Shown piece by piece: positions 1-13,500 of a stretch of DNA of 64,000 nucleotides. The position numbers and the translations under genes are program-made. This DNA is from Theristus sp. LFF4_11 (Eukaryota; Nematoda; Chromadorea; Monhysterida; Xyalidae): contig JASANC010001067.1 in assembly GCA_030248135.1 (NCBI GenBank), positions 90,617 through 154,616 on the forward strand, read 5' to 3'. The notes below the pieces were generated by a model. The model saw only the letters and a program-made list of their open reading frames with translations, was not told where the DNA came from and did not search any database. Within the stretch, counting starts at the first letter, position 1, and the number at the start of each line of letters is the position of its first letter.

Positions 1-651
1 TTGCTATTTTTGCCACCCAATGCTACCCAATTTTTTGTTTCAAATCAAACCAATTTCGCTTTTATTGGTTTCCAGGGCAGCACGTTCAATAAATTGAAAA
101 CAAAGACTGGGCAGTGACCATGTAGGTGTGGGGGGGGGGAGCGGGGAGGGACGGTTGCAGGAGACCGGATAGCTGACCCCGATTTTGCAGAACTGCAAAG
201 TGAAACCGGTGACGTATTGCGTTCGAAAAATAACATTTTATCAGTTACCCTTTGCAAATCGATAACATCGTCAGTCAGTCTGCATATGCACTTAGTTTAG
301 CAGTCACCTTGTCTTCATCGTATTTCACTTGACCCTTGCCATAAAAGCTTCTGCAAAATGACGCTTCACCAGTTCAGTTCGACACCGTTCACTGCACCGT
401 TTTTTCAAAAATATAATTTTACATTTTATCAATCAAACGAAGAATTGTGATTTTTAACCATGAAGTTTGAAAATTTTTAAGGTAAAAAACCGGTTCTTTA
501 TTTTTTCAAGAAAAAAAACTGGAAAAAAACGGTTTTAAAACGGAAAAGAAACAGGTTTTTTTTCCTGTGCCAACCCTAGTCATACGTCAGACTCAAAATG
601 CATGGTTGCGTCAAAAAACACCATGCGATATAAAAAAACACCATGCACCAC

Positions 652-786
652 CTGTTTCTGCGTGCCACGGTGATCCGGACTTTTCTGCCAGAAACGCCGC
701 ACAAAACCGTGCACTTTGCCAGATAACTGTCGCTCAAATGGAAAGTCGGTTTTCCACATGAGCGAGCCATACCCAAAAATCCACAT
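652..786 (-). CDS. ChaC-type gamma-glutamylcyclotransferase, first coding exon (partial gene)
   Basis: This exon encodes 45 residues starting [11 protein letters not shown], the phosphate-binding YGSL signature that opens ChaC proteins, followed by a bulky RRFWQ stretch and DHRG, both typical of the family. ChaC enzymes cleave glutathione in the cytosol to 5-oxoproline and Cys-Gly. The exon ends in CAG/GTGGTG, a good donor in phase 0. An in-frame upstream ATG at 834 would add 16 residues; I prefer 786 because family members begin almost directly with this motif. The catalytic glutamate and the rest of the domain must lie in exons to the left of the window: positions 1-600 hold no continuation I can recognise. 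It could be a pseudogene fragment, but the stretch is intact and ends at a splice site. Confidence 0.72.
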
Positions 787-2630
787 TTTTGTCCTTAACT
801 CCTTACGACACGACTCCCGTCCCGACCCGACCACGAGTCCAGTACCGTGGGCGAGGGGGGGGGGTGGGGGGTAGGGTTAGGGAAAAAAAATCCGGATTTT
901 TTTTTAAATTAAAAAAAAAAATTTTTTTTCAAATTTTTTTTTTACAAGTTAGGTTCGTTCGAAGCGTCTCGTCGAGCTGAGTTCATCTAGACTATTTTCA
1001 GAACGATCCGGGAAACTATAAGAGCGAAAATCGTGTTTTATTGAAATTATGTCCATTTCATAGAGGGAAAGTTGCATTTTCAACAGTAAAACAGGGCAAT
1101 TTTTCACGTGTACTTGAATATTGAACCGTTCTTGGTGGTTCCTCTTTAGAAAATTACCAAAATTTGACTGTGTTCAAAAATTCCTGTTTGCTGTAGCTAA
1201 GTCGGCAACCCCTGTCGACCCGGTCGCCCCCCCCCAAGACACTTACTTTCAGGTTCAACCAGCTATGCTATCTGCCACATGGCGAGAGCCCACTCTTCAA
1301 ATCATCGTATCGAAAACACGTACCATGATTTCGCGATCACGTTGCGGGCAACTGACAGACGCAAGTTTAACACGTTAGTTTAGCACAGCAGCAATTTTAC
1401 ATGGTTGAAAAACGGTCGTGTGATGGGAAGAAAATTTGGTTAAATTGTTTACCAATCTACCCAAACTATACGCCAATCAACAAGATATGATGTTCATCTC
1501 AGGCCTACCGATGAAAAAAGTTTAAGTTGCAAGAAAAGTTTGAGATTTATGTGTTGAAGTGGAAGGGGGGATGTTGAGTGGGAGGAACTTTCAAAAAATT
1601 ATGCCATAAATCGAATTTTCAGAGCAAAGTAGAAGAAAAAATTTTCAAATTTTTTTTTAAGTTTGAAAAAAAAATCCAAATTTTATTTAAAAAAAACGAA
1701 AAAAAAATAAAAATAAAAATTTTTTTTTCAAAGCCCCTAACCCTAGTGGGGGGGGGTACGTACACCCCCCCCAGAGCACCAGAGACCGTCGGGTGGGGGG
1801 GGCACCGTGCCACCCCCCCCCCTAAAACCGGGCACCCCCCCCATCGGACCCCCCCCCCCCCTCGAAAATTTGGCCGACACCCCCCCCACACCCCCAGGGT
1901 TGTTAAACAAAAATCGAATTTAAAAAAAAGTGATTAAAAAAACAAAAATGCTGACTTTTGTTAAATTCGAAAAATTTTCCTCTAATATGCTATGCTCTGA
2001 AAACCTTAAATTTGGCACAATTTTTCGAAAGTTCAACAAAAATTTTCTTTGATATTACCTCGAAAAAACCGTCAGCAGTCAATTTTGGACAGTTTTACCG
2101 ACTGATTTTAGGCTTCGACAACATCTGCGATGAAGTTTTTGAGCGTCCCAAAGCTTGGCTTACCATTTCCGATGCAGATAAGGTGACGATTCGCCTCGCA
2201 ATCTAATTTTGAGCGTCCGAGCTGCTCCGTTTGCAAGCGTTACGTTGTCTGGTTGCCGTTTCGTGTCCTGCCGTCGCGACACATCATCAGAATGGTTACT
2301 GAGTAAGGTAAGTACTTTAACCCTTACTGAGTGAGGTTCGAATTTTTTAAAACTATTTTTTAAATTTTTTTGATCGGGATTTTTTAAATTTTTTAAATTC
2401 ATTAAAAAACGAATTTTTGCCATTAAAATTGCACTTTTATCTGAAAATGCGTTTAAAACACTTTCCACAGAAACTTCATGATTTTTTGCCCAGAGTTTCG
2501 TGTGGACTGGACTACCTTGTTTCAAAAATACCGTGTTTTTACGTTTCAAACGTGAATAAAACTGCTTGTCAACTCTTGGCAGTTGCCGATTGGTCGTCTC
2601 GAAGTAGCGCGGAGCACGGTTGTCCATCAA
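787..2630. other. Low-complexity non-coding stretch
   Basis: No convincing gene. There are long A/T runs (880-945, 1635-1735) and runs of G or C (838-870, 1745-1875). The short open frames here read only homopolymer and are not protein-like. Copies of GGTTAGGG-like text next to the runs are single, not a telomere array. Confidence 0.6.
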
Positions 2631-2637
2631 CAACAAC

Positions 2638-2746
2638 ATGAACCAGTACGTTTCCTTTCTGAGGTATTCAAGAAACTATTATGGAACACAGAAAATCATT
2701 TGGAACGACAAACACGACCTGGTTTTGGATCCACATGCTGCAAAAG
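2638..2746 (+). CDS. Candidate coding exon, unknown function
   Basis: An ATG at 2638 opens a 36-codon frame rich in Tyr, Asn and Lys that ends at AAAG/GTAGGT, a good donor in phase 1. The composition looks more protein-like than the surrounding sequence. I do not recognise the product and found no partner exon downstream, so this may be chance. It is listed because no other gene evidence exists in this stretch. Confidence 0.2.
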
Positions 2747-3219
2747 GTAGGTCCAAATTCTAATTGATGTTGGTCATTTTCATGAACGTTTTTGCTGATA
2801 ATATAAGGGCAAAAATTTGCTCTTTTCTCAATTGACAAGTTTTTTAATCAACACTATCACCTAATTCTCTCATCTCAGTCGCTTTTCACCTTCGCTTTTT
2901 TGGTATTTGTCGACTTTTCTGTTTCGGACGATTTCTGTTTCTCAGTTGTGCATTATCTTTTATTTCGGTCCCGAGCTGCACACTCAGCGAACGCATAGAT
3001 AAATAAACAGTGTTATGCATGACGCGGGAATTCAAAGTTGGTTAAGTATAAGTAATCCGCGTTTCTTTGGGTCATTTACAGGCTATTTTGCATTGCCACA
3101 TAAAGATTGAAACTAGCTTTTATTCCTTTCTACGTCTGCAAACGCAAATTGAGTCGCAGAACTTCAAGAAATTTATAGTAGCTCATTAGACACGGGTTCG
3201 CAATTGGATGCGGGGTTAG

Positions 3220-3997
3220 TACAGGGTGAGCCAAAAAAGGTTCCAATTCTAAAATGCTCTCACTGGTGTGTGTGCTGAGGTGTTTCAAGCTGAAAATCTG
3301 AACACTACTAGAAAACAATTGGAAGTTTTTCTGACCAAATTTTTGTCGTGGTATGTTGTCCATATCACTCACTACAGCAGGAAATCTGGAAAACATGAAA
3401 ATCGACAAATGTTGTAAAATGCAGAGGGTTGATTTAGCTGTAACAAAGGGACCTCCTGGTTTAAAATTTAAAACACTGTTAAAACACATTGGGAGGTTTT
3501 TTGTGATCAAATTTTTTTGCTTACACGTTTAAGTTCATTTTTACAGCGTAATTTCTAAAAAAAATAGCAGTTTTTGACAAAAAAAACAATGTTCATCCTT
3601 AATCTCACTGTTTATCATTGCTCATAAACGGACTTCCGAAGTTCCGAACTGATGTATCGTCACGCGGGGTCAAACTGAATTTTATACGAAATTGCCGAGC
3701 CACTGCAGAATGAAGTTGCATCTTTCACTGCAGAAAACAACCAGTCTGCTATGGTGAAAATATCAGAGTGGCAAACTGTGTGAATTAAAAAAAAGAAAAA
3801 ACAATTTGCCTCTGGAAAGATAAATTCGCATCTGTTCTGAGCAGAACCGCTCACGCACGCTCAGACTCAAAGTGAAACATCAGGGTGGTCAAAGACTGTT
3901 CAAATGCATTTCTGCATTTGGCATTTTTCATGCTACTGTATGTGCGTATTGTTTTTTTCATCTTTTTTTGTGTTGTGAACATTAGGGTCGTCACCAA
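3220..3997 (-). mobile_element. Mariner-like element, truncated, with transposase remnant
   Basis: It begins at a TA followed by CAGGGTGAGCCAAAAAAGG, the usual end of mariner elements. The opposite end is missing. On the minus strand around 3660-3760 a broken frame (SFCSGS...KIQFDP) corresponds to the helix-turn-helix start of the transposase that is better preserved in the copy at 35015-35931. Internal blocks match the copies at 5864, 10021 and 35015. The element cannot encode an active enzyme. Confidence 0.65.
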
Positions 3998-4647
3998 CGT
4001 ACTAGCTTGTACTTGTTTATATGGTTGGCACATAATGCTACCCACGGCTTCAATAATTCTCTATTTTTCCGGGATCGCTGAAATTTGTTTTCAAATTGCA
4101 TTCGTTTTGTGCCAAAAAACAGAAATCGATACATCGCTACTGTCCTGCTTTCCAAGCGTTTGTTTAAAAACATGTTTTTATCTAATGATTAAAATACAAT
4201 TAAAAATACAATGGGATTACAGTCTGTTTAAAAAGTACATCTTAGAACTAAACATATCGAATGAACTACAAAAGACTAAACCCCAACAAAGCATAAAAAA
4301 GCATCACACAATGTACAGCAGACATCTAGATATGTCAAATATGACAACGTACGTAAAAACCCACAATAAGGGTTGGTGAGTTTGAATTTTATTCATTTTT
4401 AAAATTCGGATTTTTTTTCAAATTTAAAACAATTAAAATTCTTCTAATTTGCTCAGAAAATTCCAACAATCATTTTTTGCAAGTTGAAACCAAATTTTCT
4501 CCCAAACTTCCTTGTGTATTTATCGTTTCAGAAAGTTTGTAGACACAAAAGTTTCACGCTTTGGGAAAAACTGCACAGCTAAAGCAAAAAAAATTGAATT
4601 TTCAATGCGACGGCGCTGAATCAATGTTTCTCTTTCTTTGAAAAACT

Positions 4648-4916
4648 ATGAAGAAGTTGTGTCCAAATGAATTGGAACTGGATTTTACGCCTCTTATCGA
4701 CGACGTTGCAAAACACACATTGAGGTTTATGAAAACCAGGAAAATCAACCAAAGTCCACCGGTGTATTTGGCTGCGAGTATGGTCCATTCAGATTTGTCG
4801 TCTCAATCGCGAATTGTCGTTCAAAGTGCCTCCAACCAATTGCTTGCACAAGCTGAAACGCAGAATCACAAGTACCCACTGAATTTATGCAACTGCGTCC
4901 CGGGTGAAACTGGCAG
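4648..4916 (+). CDS. Candidate exon, hypothetical protein
   Basis: An open frame from ATG 4648 (starting MKKLCPNELELDF) runs about 90 codons and meets a strong donor, GGCAG/GTGAGA, at 4916. Its composition is plausible for protein, with no low-complexity bias. No domain is recognised and no following exon is seen before the MITE at 5065. The sequence just upstream (4527-4600) resembles 54930-55000, so it may be part of a dispersed repeat rather than a host gene. Confidence 0.2.
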
Positions 4917-5064
4917 GTGAGATTCACGCTCGAAAAGCTGAACGCGTGACACCAGACATGGCGTGTGCAGAATTTGCCTGGAATATCAAGGAATCATTCA
5001 TTCCGGCACTGAGTTGGTCCACTGATCAGGCAAAAAAACGGTCACGGACGTGCAAAACAACGCA

Positions 5065-5543
5065 TACCGTATTACCTCTAATAAACCCCCATGGGGGTTT
5101 ATTTCTTCAGCGACTTCTGGGGGTGGGGGTTTATTTTTTTTGGGGGGGGGGTATTTTTTTGGGGGGGGGGGGTTTATTTACAAACAAATTCTAGGGGTGG
5201 GGGTTTGTTGAAAAATGGCAAAAATACCTTGCATGGCAGGCAAGAAAGTCGCAGAAACTTCTACTTTTCACAGAGATTTCCTTTTGTAACAGACTTTTGT
5301 AATGAAATTACCACTAACTCATCCCTTTGGGGCCTTTGGTAGCACAATTTCACCAATGTCACTGCATTCAGCCACTGAATTCGCTAGGTATGTGTTTCAA
5401 ACAGGTTTCTAATAAACCCCCATGAGGGTTTATTTTTTGGGGGGGGGGATTATTTGGAAACTTGTCGAGGGGGTGGGGGTTTATTTTTAGGGGGGGGGGG
5501 TTTAATTTTGGGGGGGGGGGGGGTTAATAGAGGTAATACGGTA
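5065..5543. repeat. G-tract MITE, copy 1
   Basis: A 479-bp element with inverted ends TACCGTATTACCTCTAATAA, flanked by TA. Inside are two palindromes around CCCATGGG and long G runs on the plus strand. It has no coding capacity. The other copies are at 8289, 10466, 37302 and 61385. Confidence 0.8.
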
Positions 5544-5709
5544 TGATTCAAGTTTCGCGGAATTTTGCTCATGCAACTTTTTTTGAGTGAGAACGTTGCA
5601 TATTGTGTTTTTACTGTTAATAATGTGCATGCCAAGTGTACCATATTCCACCGAACTACACAAGAACACCGCGTTGCTGCCAATACCAATTCCAAACAAC
5701 ACAACGAAC

Positions 5710-5841
5710 CGCAAGTGAGCTCAGTTTGTGGTTCCAATTTCAGCGGTAGTGATGTCACTTGCGTCATGTTCGGTCGACCGTTCAGCGCAACACGATGCAC
5801 CACAAATGGACCGAAGCCAGTGACGGCCGCGCTGTTTGCGT
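5710..5841 (-). CDS. Candidate coding exon, phase 1-1, unknown gene
   Basis: On the minus strand an acceptor (TTGTTACAG) is followed by 132 bp that are open in one frame and end at TTGCG/GTTCG. Both ends are phase 1, like the module exons of the lectin gene 2 kb upstream. The product has no recognised domain. The lectin gene appears to end at 7577, so this would belong to a different gene, or be chance. Confidence 0.22.
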
Positions 5842-5863
5842 CTGTAACAAAAGAGTTTTTATG

Positions 5864-6983
5864 TACAGGGTGGGCCAAAAAAAGGTTCCAATTCTAAAAT
5901 GCTCTCACTGGCGTGTGCTGAGGTGTTTAGAGCTGAAATTTGAAAAACTGTTAAAAAACATTTGGAGGTTTATTTCTGACCAAATTTTTTTTACGGTATG
6001 TTGCCCCTATCACTCACTACAGCAGAATATCTGAAAAACATGAAAAATCGACAAATGTGGTGAAATGCAGAGGGTTAATTTAGCTGTAACAAAGACCAAA
6101 TGATGAACGTTGGTTACAACCCAAGTGTTCACAACACAAAAAAAAGAAGAAATAAACAATATACAAACAAAAAAATATACAGTAGCTTGTAAATGCCGAA
6201 TGCTGAATTGCATTTGAACCGTCTTTGATCAACCTGATGTTTCACTTCGAGTCTGACCGTGCGTGAGCGGTTCTGCCCAGAACAGATGCGAATTTATCTT
6301 TCCAGATGCAAACTGTTTTTTTTTTCTTTTTTTTAATTTACACAATTTGCCACTCTGATACAACATTTTTTTACCACAGCACTGGTTGTTTTCTGCAGTG
6401 AAAGATGCAATTCCATTTTCAGTCGTTGCTGCCATCATGGTTAAGTGGACGAGAAGCAGAGAAGCGAGTCTGATCTGCCAATTGGTGCAAACATGCGAAT
6501 AACTTTTTAATAGTGGTTCGGCAATTTGTACAAAATTCAATTTTACCCCGCATGGCGATACATCAGTTCGTTTTGACCGTTTTTGAGCAATGATAAACAG
6601 TGAGATCATGGATGAACGTTGTTTTTTCGTCAAAAATCGCTATTTTTTGAAAATTGCACTGTAAAAAATTAACAGAGACGTCTAGACCAAAAAAATTATC
6701 ACAAAAAACTCTCGAAGTGTTCTAACAGTGCTCCAAATTTTAAGCCATGAGGTTCTTGCTACAGCTAAATCAACCCTCTGTGTTTCACCACATTTGTCGA
6801 TTTTTCATGTTTTTCAGATATTCTGCTGTTTTGAGTGATAGGGGCAACATACCGTATCAAAAATTTGGTCAGAAAAACCTCCAAATGTTTTCTGATAGTG
6901 TTCTAATTTTCAGCTCTAAACACCTCAGCATACGTCAATGAGAGCATTTTAGAATTGGAACCTTTTTTTTGGCCCACCCTGTA
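5864..6983 (+). mobile_element. Mariner-like element with both ends, transposase decayed
   Basis: A 1.12-kb element flanked by TA. The left end CAGGGTGGGCCAAAAAAAGG is mirrored at the right end (CCTTTTTTTTGGCCCACCCTG). On the plus strand near 6437 a frame begins MVKWT, the start of the transposase helix-turn-helix, but stops after about 20 residues. The catalytic DDE/D region is not recognisable. It is a non-autonomous relic. Confidence 0.75.
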
Positions 6984-7455
6984 CTGTAGCTGTTTTCACC
7001 AAATTGAGCATGCTAGCTAGCTAAGTATTAACAGTTTCAATCTTTATGTGGTAATTCAGAAAAGCCTAAGTGACCGGCCTTACTTAAGGGACTCGGATCC
7101 CTTTGCCAATTTTGCCAAGCTAGCACACACATCAGCATGTAATCGACCGAGCAGAGCACTTGAAGTGCATGCATAACAATCTGCGAATGTGTCTACGGTG
7201 AAGACTATTCTGGGTATCGACACGATGTTCTTTCCTGATCATCAAGCATTGGCACTGAAACTGAACTATTGTATTCTACCCTTTGAACAGATGTTGTTCG
7301 CGGTTTACTTGATGAGTCTTTTGCGAAGCCTGTAGGGCACCAACAGAACGTTGTTGCCAATACAAGTGCTGTGCAGGGCTTACGTCGGACCCGCCATAGC
7401 AAGGTAGTTCGGTATATTCGGATCGGTAAACACAATCTTTTTACACCTTGATGGT

Positions 7456-7461
7456 TTTATT
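7456..7461 (-). terminator. Possible polyadenylation signal (AATAAA) for the lectin gene
   Basis: AATAAA on the minus strand lies about 115 bp downstream of the stop codon at 7577, a normal distance for a 3' UTR. The motif is common by chance in AT-rich DNA. Confidence 0.35.
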
Positions 7462-7576
7462 ATCAACCTGAGAGTCGCATGTACATTATCTAGATACTTT
7501 GAAGAAAACTTATAAACGACAGAGGTCTTACATGTAAGAGTAACACCTCACGATACATGCGGATTGCGGAAGACGT

Positions 7577-10500
7577 TTAAGAAAAATAAGCAATATTTAT
7601 CAAACTTTCGCAATACGTTCCACTGAATCGAGGCGGACAGAAGCAACGTGCGTGTGCCACAACGAACGGGTTGAAGACACAAGAGCCATGGTTGACGCAA
7701 TTGACTTCGGTGCAGTTTTTCGGTTTTACTGAATACGGCATTTTTACTGGATAAGGTATAGAAATGACAATTTTATAAGCACAAACACTCTTGATAAACA
7801 TGTTGGCTTAAGAATTTAGCATGGAATCGGGTCCATATTTGTCGTACCGCAAACGTAGCTTGTCTGATCGCACAGTGGCTTCTCTTCGTTGCAGGCGGCA
7901 GAGGTACGACATTCAACTGAAGTAAAATAGTTCATTTCTATGTCTAAAAATGTAACAACCGAACTGCGCAACGCGATTGGGCGCATTCGGGTTGGTCCTG
8001 CGGGTCGGGCTCGGCACCAAAATTGGGGCGTGGTGGTGGTGGGAATATGGGGGTGGAGTGGTGTTTGGCAAAAAATGCGGTAGGGGTGGTGGTATAGCAA
8101 TACCCCGTTTTGTTCAACCTCGAAAAACATGGTGCAGCATTGCACCGTCACCACTTACCTTCACTATATCTTTATTATCTCCGTTCTACCGAAATCCCGA
8201 AAACAAAGAACAAAACTATGGTCCTTTTGTTGTTGGAAAAACCGTTGTATAACTGTTATTTCTATCATACTTTTCTACATGTACCTATTACCGTATTACC
8301 CCCAGAAAACCCCCATGGGGGATTAATACGTCAGCGACTTTTAGGGGTAGGGTTTATTGGTGGGGGGGGGGGATTATTGGTAAGGGGGGGCTTTATTTAC
8401 AAACAAATTCTAGGGGTGGGGGTTTATTGAAAAATGGCAAAAATACCTATGCCAGGCAAGAAAGTCTCAGAAACTTCTACTTTTCACAGATATTTCCTGC
8501 TGTAACAGCCTTTTGTAATGAAATTACCATTAACTCATCCATTTGGGGACTTTTGTAGCACAATTTCATTATTTTCACTGCAACCAGCTACTGAATTCGC
8601 TGGATATGTGTTTCAAACAGGTTTCCAATAATCCCCCATGGGGGATTATTTGTGGGGCAGGGGATTATTCAAAAACTTGTCGGGGGGTGGGGGTTTATTG
8701 GTTTAGGGGTTTGGGGGATTAATGGTGGGGGAAGGGGGGGGTTTAATGGGTGTAATACGGTATGTTAGTTTTGTTTTTTTCATCATCCCAACGAAAACCA
8801 CTGCTATTTTTTTGTGTCAATCAACTGTATAAATACCAAACAAGCCCGCTGAGGTCTTGTAATTGTAAGACGCCGTAAGCCCACGACGTACCGCAATCTC
8901 CGTTGGAACAGATGGGCCGGGACACGTTCGTGCAGTGAGAGTTCATTCTGCAGGCCCCTTCAGATGGTAAAATGGTACAAGAATGTAAATCTTTTTAAAA
9001 TTAAAAGCCTCAAATCGGACACATATTTGCTACATTGTACGTAAATAGTCTATGCTGGTTGACTGCTTTTGTTTGGCGGTACTGAAAAAAAACGAAAGAA
9101 ATCCCGCTGAAATCCCACTTATTGATGCGTGTCAGAGTAGCGTTTTCTTTATGAGTGATATCACAAACAATTTTGTTGTGTTGGTGTGTTTACGCACTGA
9201 CCGAATTCCGTTACCGTAAACTACTTTCAATTCGAAACCTTTGAATAGTGCTGTAAAATGATACCGTAAAGTCTTGCATATAAGGTTCCTCCCACTTATA
9301 AGACCCCCACCCAAAAGTGGGCGGAATGTCACACGGCGGGAAACTAAAAAATTAAAAATTTTGACTTGGTCGAAATCTTACCCCGTTTATAAGACCCGGA
9401 ATTCCTGATGTTCGCTTTATAAGACCTCCTCCCACTTATAAGGCTGTCACACGAAATTCCACTTTTTCCAGAAATTTTTGATTTTCAAATTTATATAAGG
9501 AGACCTTATATGCAAGACTTTACGGTAATGACTGCTTTGAACTAACGACATTCATAAGTCGGTGCGTCGCTATTGCCCGAACAATATGGACGCTCAGTCG
9601 CACAGTCCGTGTCCACCTTGCATTCGACTGAAAATGATATAAGATTCTTTTTTTTTCATTATGTTCATTTTTAGCACTCGTGTTTTGATGAGATACCACC
9701 AAAGACGTGGGTTTGAATCCCACTGGTGTGTCGAAACGTTTCTGCCAATGCCTGCATCTCTTTTCAGTTCAGGTTCTTGCACTTCACATAAGGCAAACAA
9801 TCGATCAGCAATTGTCACCCTCGTGGCCTGGGTGTTATTGTTAACGCGTTGAACTATTATGCGTTCGAGCTCTAGTCTTAAATCGCCTTAGTGACTCGGC
9901 CCTACTTAGGGGACCCGGATCACTTTACCAATTTTGAATTCCCGTGTCACGCATGAAACTGTTTACCAATCTAAGCGCGCATTGAGTCTCGGGAACAAAA
10001 TGAAAGATCATATTATAATGTACAGGGTGAGCCAAAAAGGTTCCAATTTTAAAATGCTCTAATTGGCTTGTGCTGGGACCATATGACTTAAAGTTTGGAA
10101 CACTGTTGGAACATTTCGGGAAGTTTTTTCAGATCTAAGTTTTATTGGTTTACACGTTTCAGTTCATTTAAACAGTGCAATTTTTAAAAAAATAGCAATT
10201 TTTGACACAAAAACAATGTGTATAAATAATCTGGATTTTTCACTGCAGAAAACAATGCCATGGTAAAAAAATCAAAGTGGCAAATTGTGGAAATTGAAAA
10301 AAAATATTAATTTGCATTTGAAACAATAAATTTGCATATGATCTAAGTAGAACCACTCACGCATACTCAGACTCGAAGTGAAACAGCAAAGTTATCAAAG
10401 ACTGCACAAATGGAATTCGGCATTCGTTATCTCCAAGCTACTACGTACGTATTGCTTTTTTCATCTACCGTTACTTCCAATAAACCCCCATGGGGGACTA

Positions 10501-13500
10501 ATACGTCAGCGAATTTTAGGGGTTGGGGGTGTATTGGTGGGGGGGGGGGGATTATTGGTGGGGAGGGGGGGGGTTTGTTTACAAACAAATTCTAGGGGTG
10601 AGGTTTGTTGAAAAATGGCAAAAATACCTTGCATGGCAGGCAAGAAAGTCGCAGAAACTTCTACTTTTCACAGAGTTTTCCTTTTGTAACAGCGTTTTGA
10701 AATGAAATTACCATTAACTCATTCCTTTGGGGCCTTTGGTAGCACAATTTCACCAATGTCACTGCATTCAGCCACTGAATTCGCTGGGTATGTGTTTCAA
10801 ACAGGTTTCCAATTGTCCCCATGGGGGATTATTTGTGGGGGGGGGATTATTCGAAAACTTGTCGTGGTGGTGGGGGTTTATTGGTGGGGGGGGGGGGTTT
10901 AATGGGGGTAATACGGTATTTTTGTGTCATGAACACTCGGGTTGTCGTTACAGCTAAAACCAACCGTTTGCATTCTACAACATTTGTTGATTTGTTATGT
11001 TTACAAGAAATTCTGCTGCAGTGAGTGATCGGAACAACATATCCTGAAAAAAATTGCTCAGAAAAACTTCCCAAAGGGTTCTAATAGTGTTCAAATTTTC
11101 TGCTCAAAACATCTCAGCACAAGCCAGTGAGAGCATTTTTGAAGTTGAAGCCTTTTTTGTTCACCCTGAAGATCAAACAAACCGCAACGGTTGATAAGAT
11201 AAGAAATTTGACAGAGCGGATGCGTGGCATTGCAATGCGTGTCGTTGGTGCAGCGGACTGTAAAAAAAGTAACAACGTACAGTCGACGTCTTAGTTAACG
11301 GGAATCACCTGATTGGTTGGGGATTACGGTATGCATGCTTTCTGTGGAGGAACGCTTACACGTGAGTCTAGCGCGCCGACAACAACAGCGACAACGACAA
11401 CGACAACGACAACAACAGCGACAACGACAACGACAACGACAACAACAGCGACAACGACAACGACAACGACAACAACAGCGACAACGACAACGACAACGAC
11501 AACAACAGCGACAACGACAACGACAACGACAACAACAGCGACAACGTCACGGCGCGGCTGTGAAGCGCGAGCGACAACCGTCTGACCACACGAGCCAAGT
11601 TCCTCCACGTGACGATGCGCGACGTCACGTGACCCAAAAGGCGCATTCATGAAGAAGTATTCAGTGACGCGTAGTGAACATAGCTGCGCGGTCACTAAAT
11701 ACTGCTTCATGAATGCGCCTATAGTGAGCAACGTTCACCGCCAATTTGGTGAACGGCGTCGAGACCCGAACAACCGGGAGCCGCGCTACGTGGATCGATG
11801 CGATAAGTCAAGGTAAGTCTGTGCAGGCATTGCTGTGGGGCGGAGTTTGGTTTGCACAGAAAGCATGCATACAACACCATGTACATGTACCGTAATCACC
11901 AACAAATCAGCTGATTAATTTATTTTATAAAATTAAATTTATGATAAAGCACAAAAAAATTTAAAAAAAAACACAATTAATTTTGATACACAATTGGCTT
12001 CTGAAAGTCTTTTTTTTTATTCAAATTTTGCGCGCTCACTGCACCCTGAAAAAAATGTCATGTTATTTGTGTCTCGCGTGCATGCGCAGTCATGGCAAGC
12101 GAGGTCATCAAAAAACCTTGCGGACGGGCACAAGGGATGGCTCGTGCGCCCACCCCAACTCACTGCAGTCATTCGAAACGGTTGTCTCACAAGTGGCCGG
12201 CGCATTTGGGCAATCGCTGTCGGCGAGACATTGCACTGCAAACAAAGTTATTGTGCTTGACGACAGTTCATGTGTCGTTCAAAGCAAGAGAAAAACAAAA
12301 AAATTACAACTAATCGTGAACATTTTTTATTGAAATTTCAAAAAAACTCTTTTGTCGTTTGAATATTTTTAAACGTCTGCGCTTTGAACGAAGGTTTTTT
12401 TTCGTTAAGTCTGTTTTTATTTATTTGCCATTTTATAAAAAAAGTACCACATCGTCCCGACCACGTCAAACAACGGGGGGCGCTCGATGTGGCACAATCG
12501 GAGTCACTCAGACATGTCCCTGAAATGAAAACCACAGTTCGCAAGTTTGCCCGCAAATGCAAAAACACCACCGCAAGAACGGCTGATTGACAGCATACAG
12601 ACCCTGCTATCAATGATGCACTGTAAAATTAGTTTTCAGATTTGTGCAGAGCGTGGCATGGGCCACCGTGTATTCTGTTGTTAGACATTTTTTGACTGGC
12701 GCAGCTGATGTTTGCCTATGAAAAATGTTTACTGGATTTGCATCGATATTGTATATTATCTAAAAATGCGGGAGACGCATATAAAAGGAGGAATATGGCC
12801 TTGTGTAAGCAGTTAAACACTTGGCCCGACAACGCTTTTCAAGTCTCTGATGTGGTACACACGGATACAAGTACATAAGAGTCATATTTTTGCGCCGCGT
12901 TTGTTGTTTAAAAGCTTGCTGAAAAGCGTAAAAACTTTGAAGTTATCTAGATATTTTTCAATTGGCCTCTTCAGTTTAGTCTAAAATCACATCATGTGCG
13001 AAATTCTGTACAGCATGGCCGAATAAATGAGGCAGTCCATCAAGGCGGGATTAGTCGCTGACTAGGAGTTGTCTTTTTCAAAAATGCCAACATAATTTCC
13101 AATCATGTGTGCAAGGGAGAAAGAATGAACAGAATAATACGGATAATCCATTAGTTTAAAAAACGCATCAAATTTGGCATACAATTTGGTTTCTGAACTT
13201 CTTTTTCTTTCATTCAAAATTTGCGCGCTCCTTGCACCCTGAAAAAAGCTGCCATGTTTAATCGGCTATACTGTAAATTCTGTGCAAAAAAAACAGAAAC
13301 ATCAGAGATTGCAAAACATTGCTGCATGTAGCTTTATCGTTGTTGCTAACGTACGCACCGTTGTGCATACAGCAGCACCAGTGCAAAAAGTGTTGTCTTC
13401 GTTGATTTTCACCCTTTTTACCAAACTCTTGTGACAGGATAAACCGGTGAGTCATTGTCACAGAAGGAGACCTTGCGTTCCCAATGCCTCTGCGATACAC

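Noticed and set aside
9826..9880. Second tRNA-like stretch (TGGCCTGGGTGTTATTG ... GTTCGAGCTC)
   Set aside because: A- and B-box matches are weak and no cloverleaf closes; at most a very old SINE relic.
11313..11731. Thr-, Gln/Arg-, Val- and Leu/Ser-repeat frames
   Set aside because: Shadows of the CAACGA minisatellite, open in multiple frames at once.
12830..12880. Hammerhead-ribozyme-like core in element A ends (CTGATG, small stem, CGGATAC)
   Set aside because: The invariant A after CUGAUG and the GAA box are absent in all copies, so it does not meet the hammerhead consensus.
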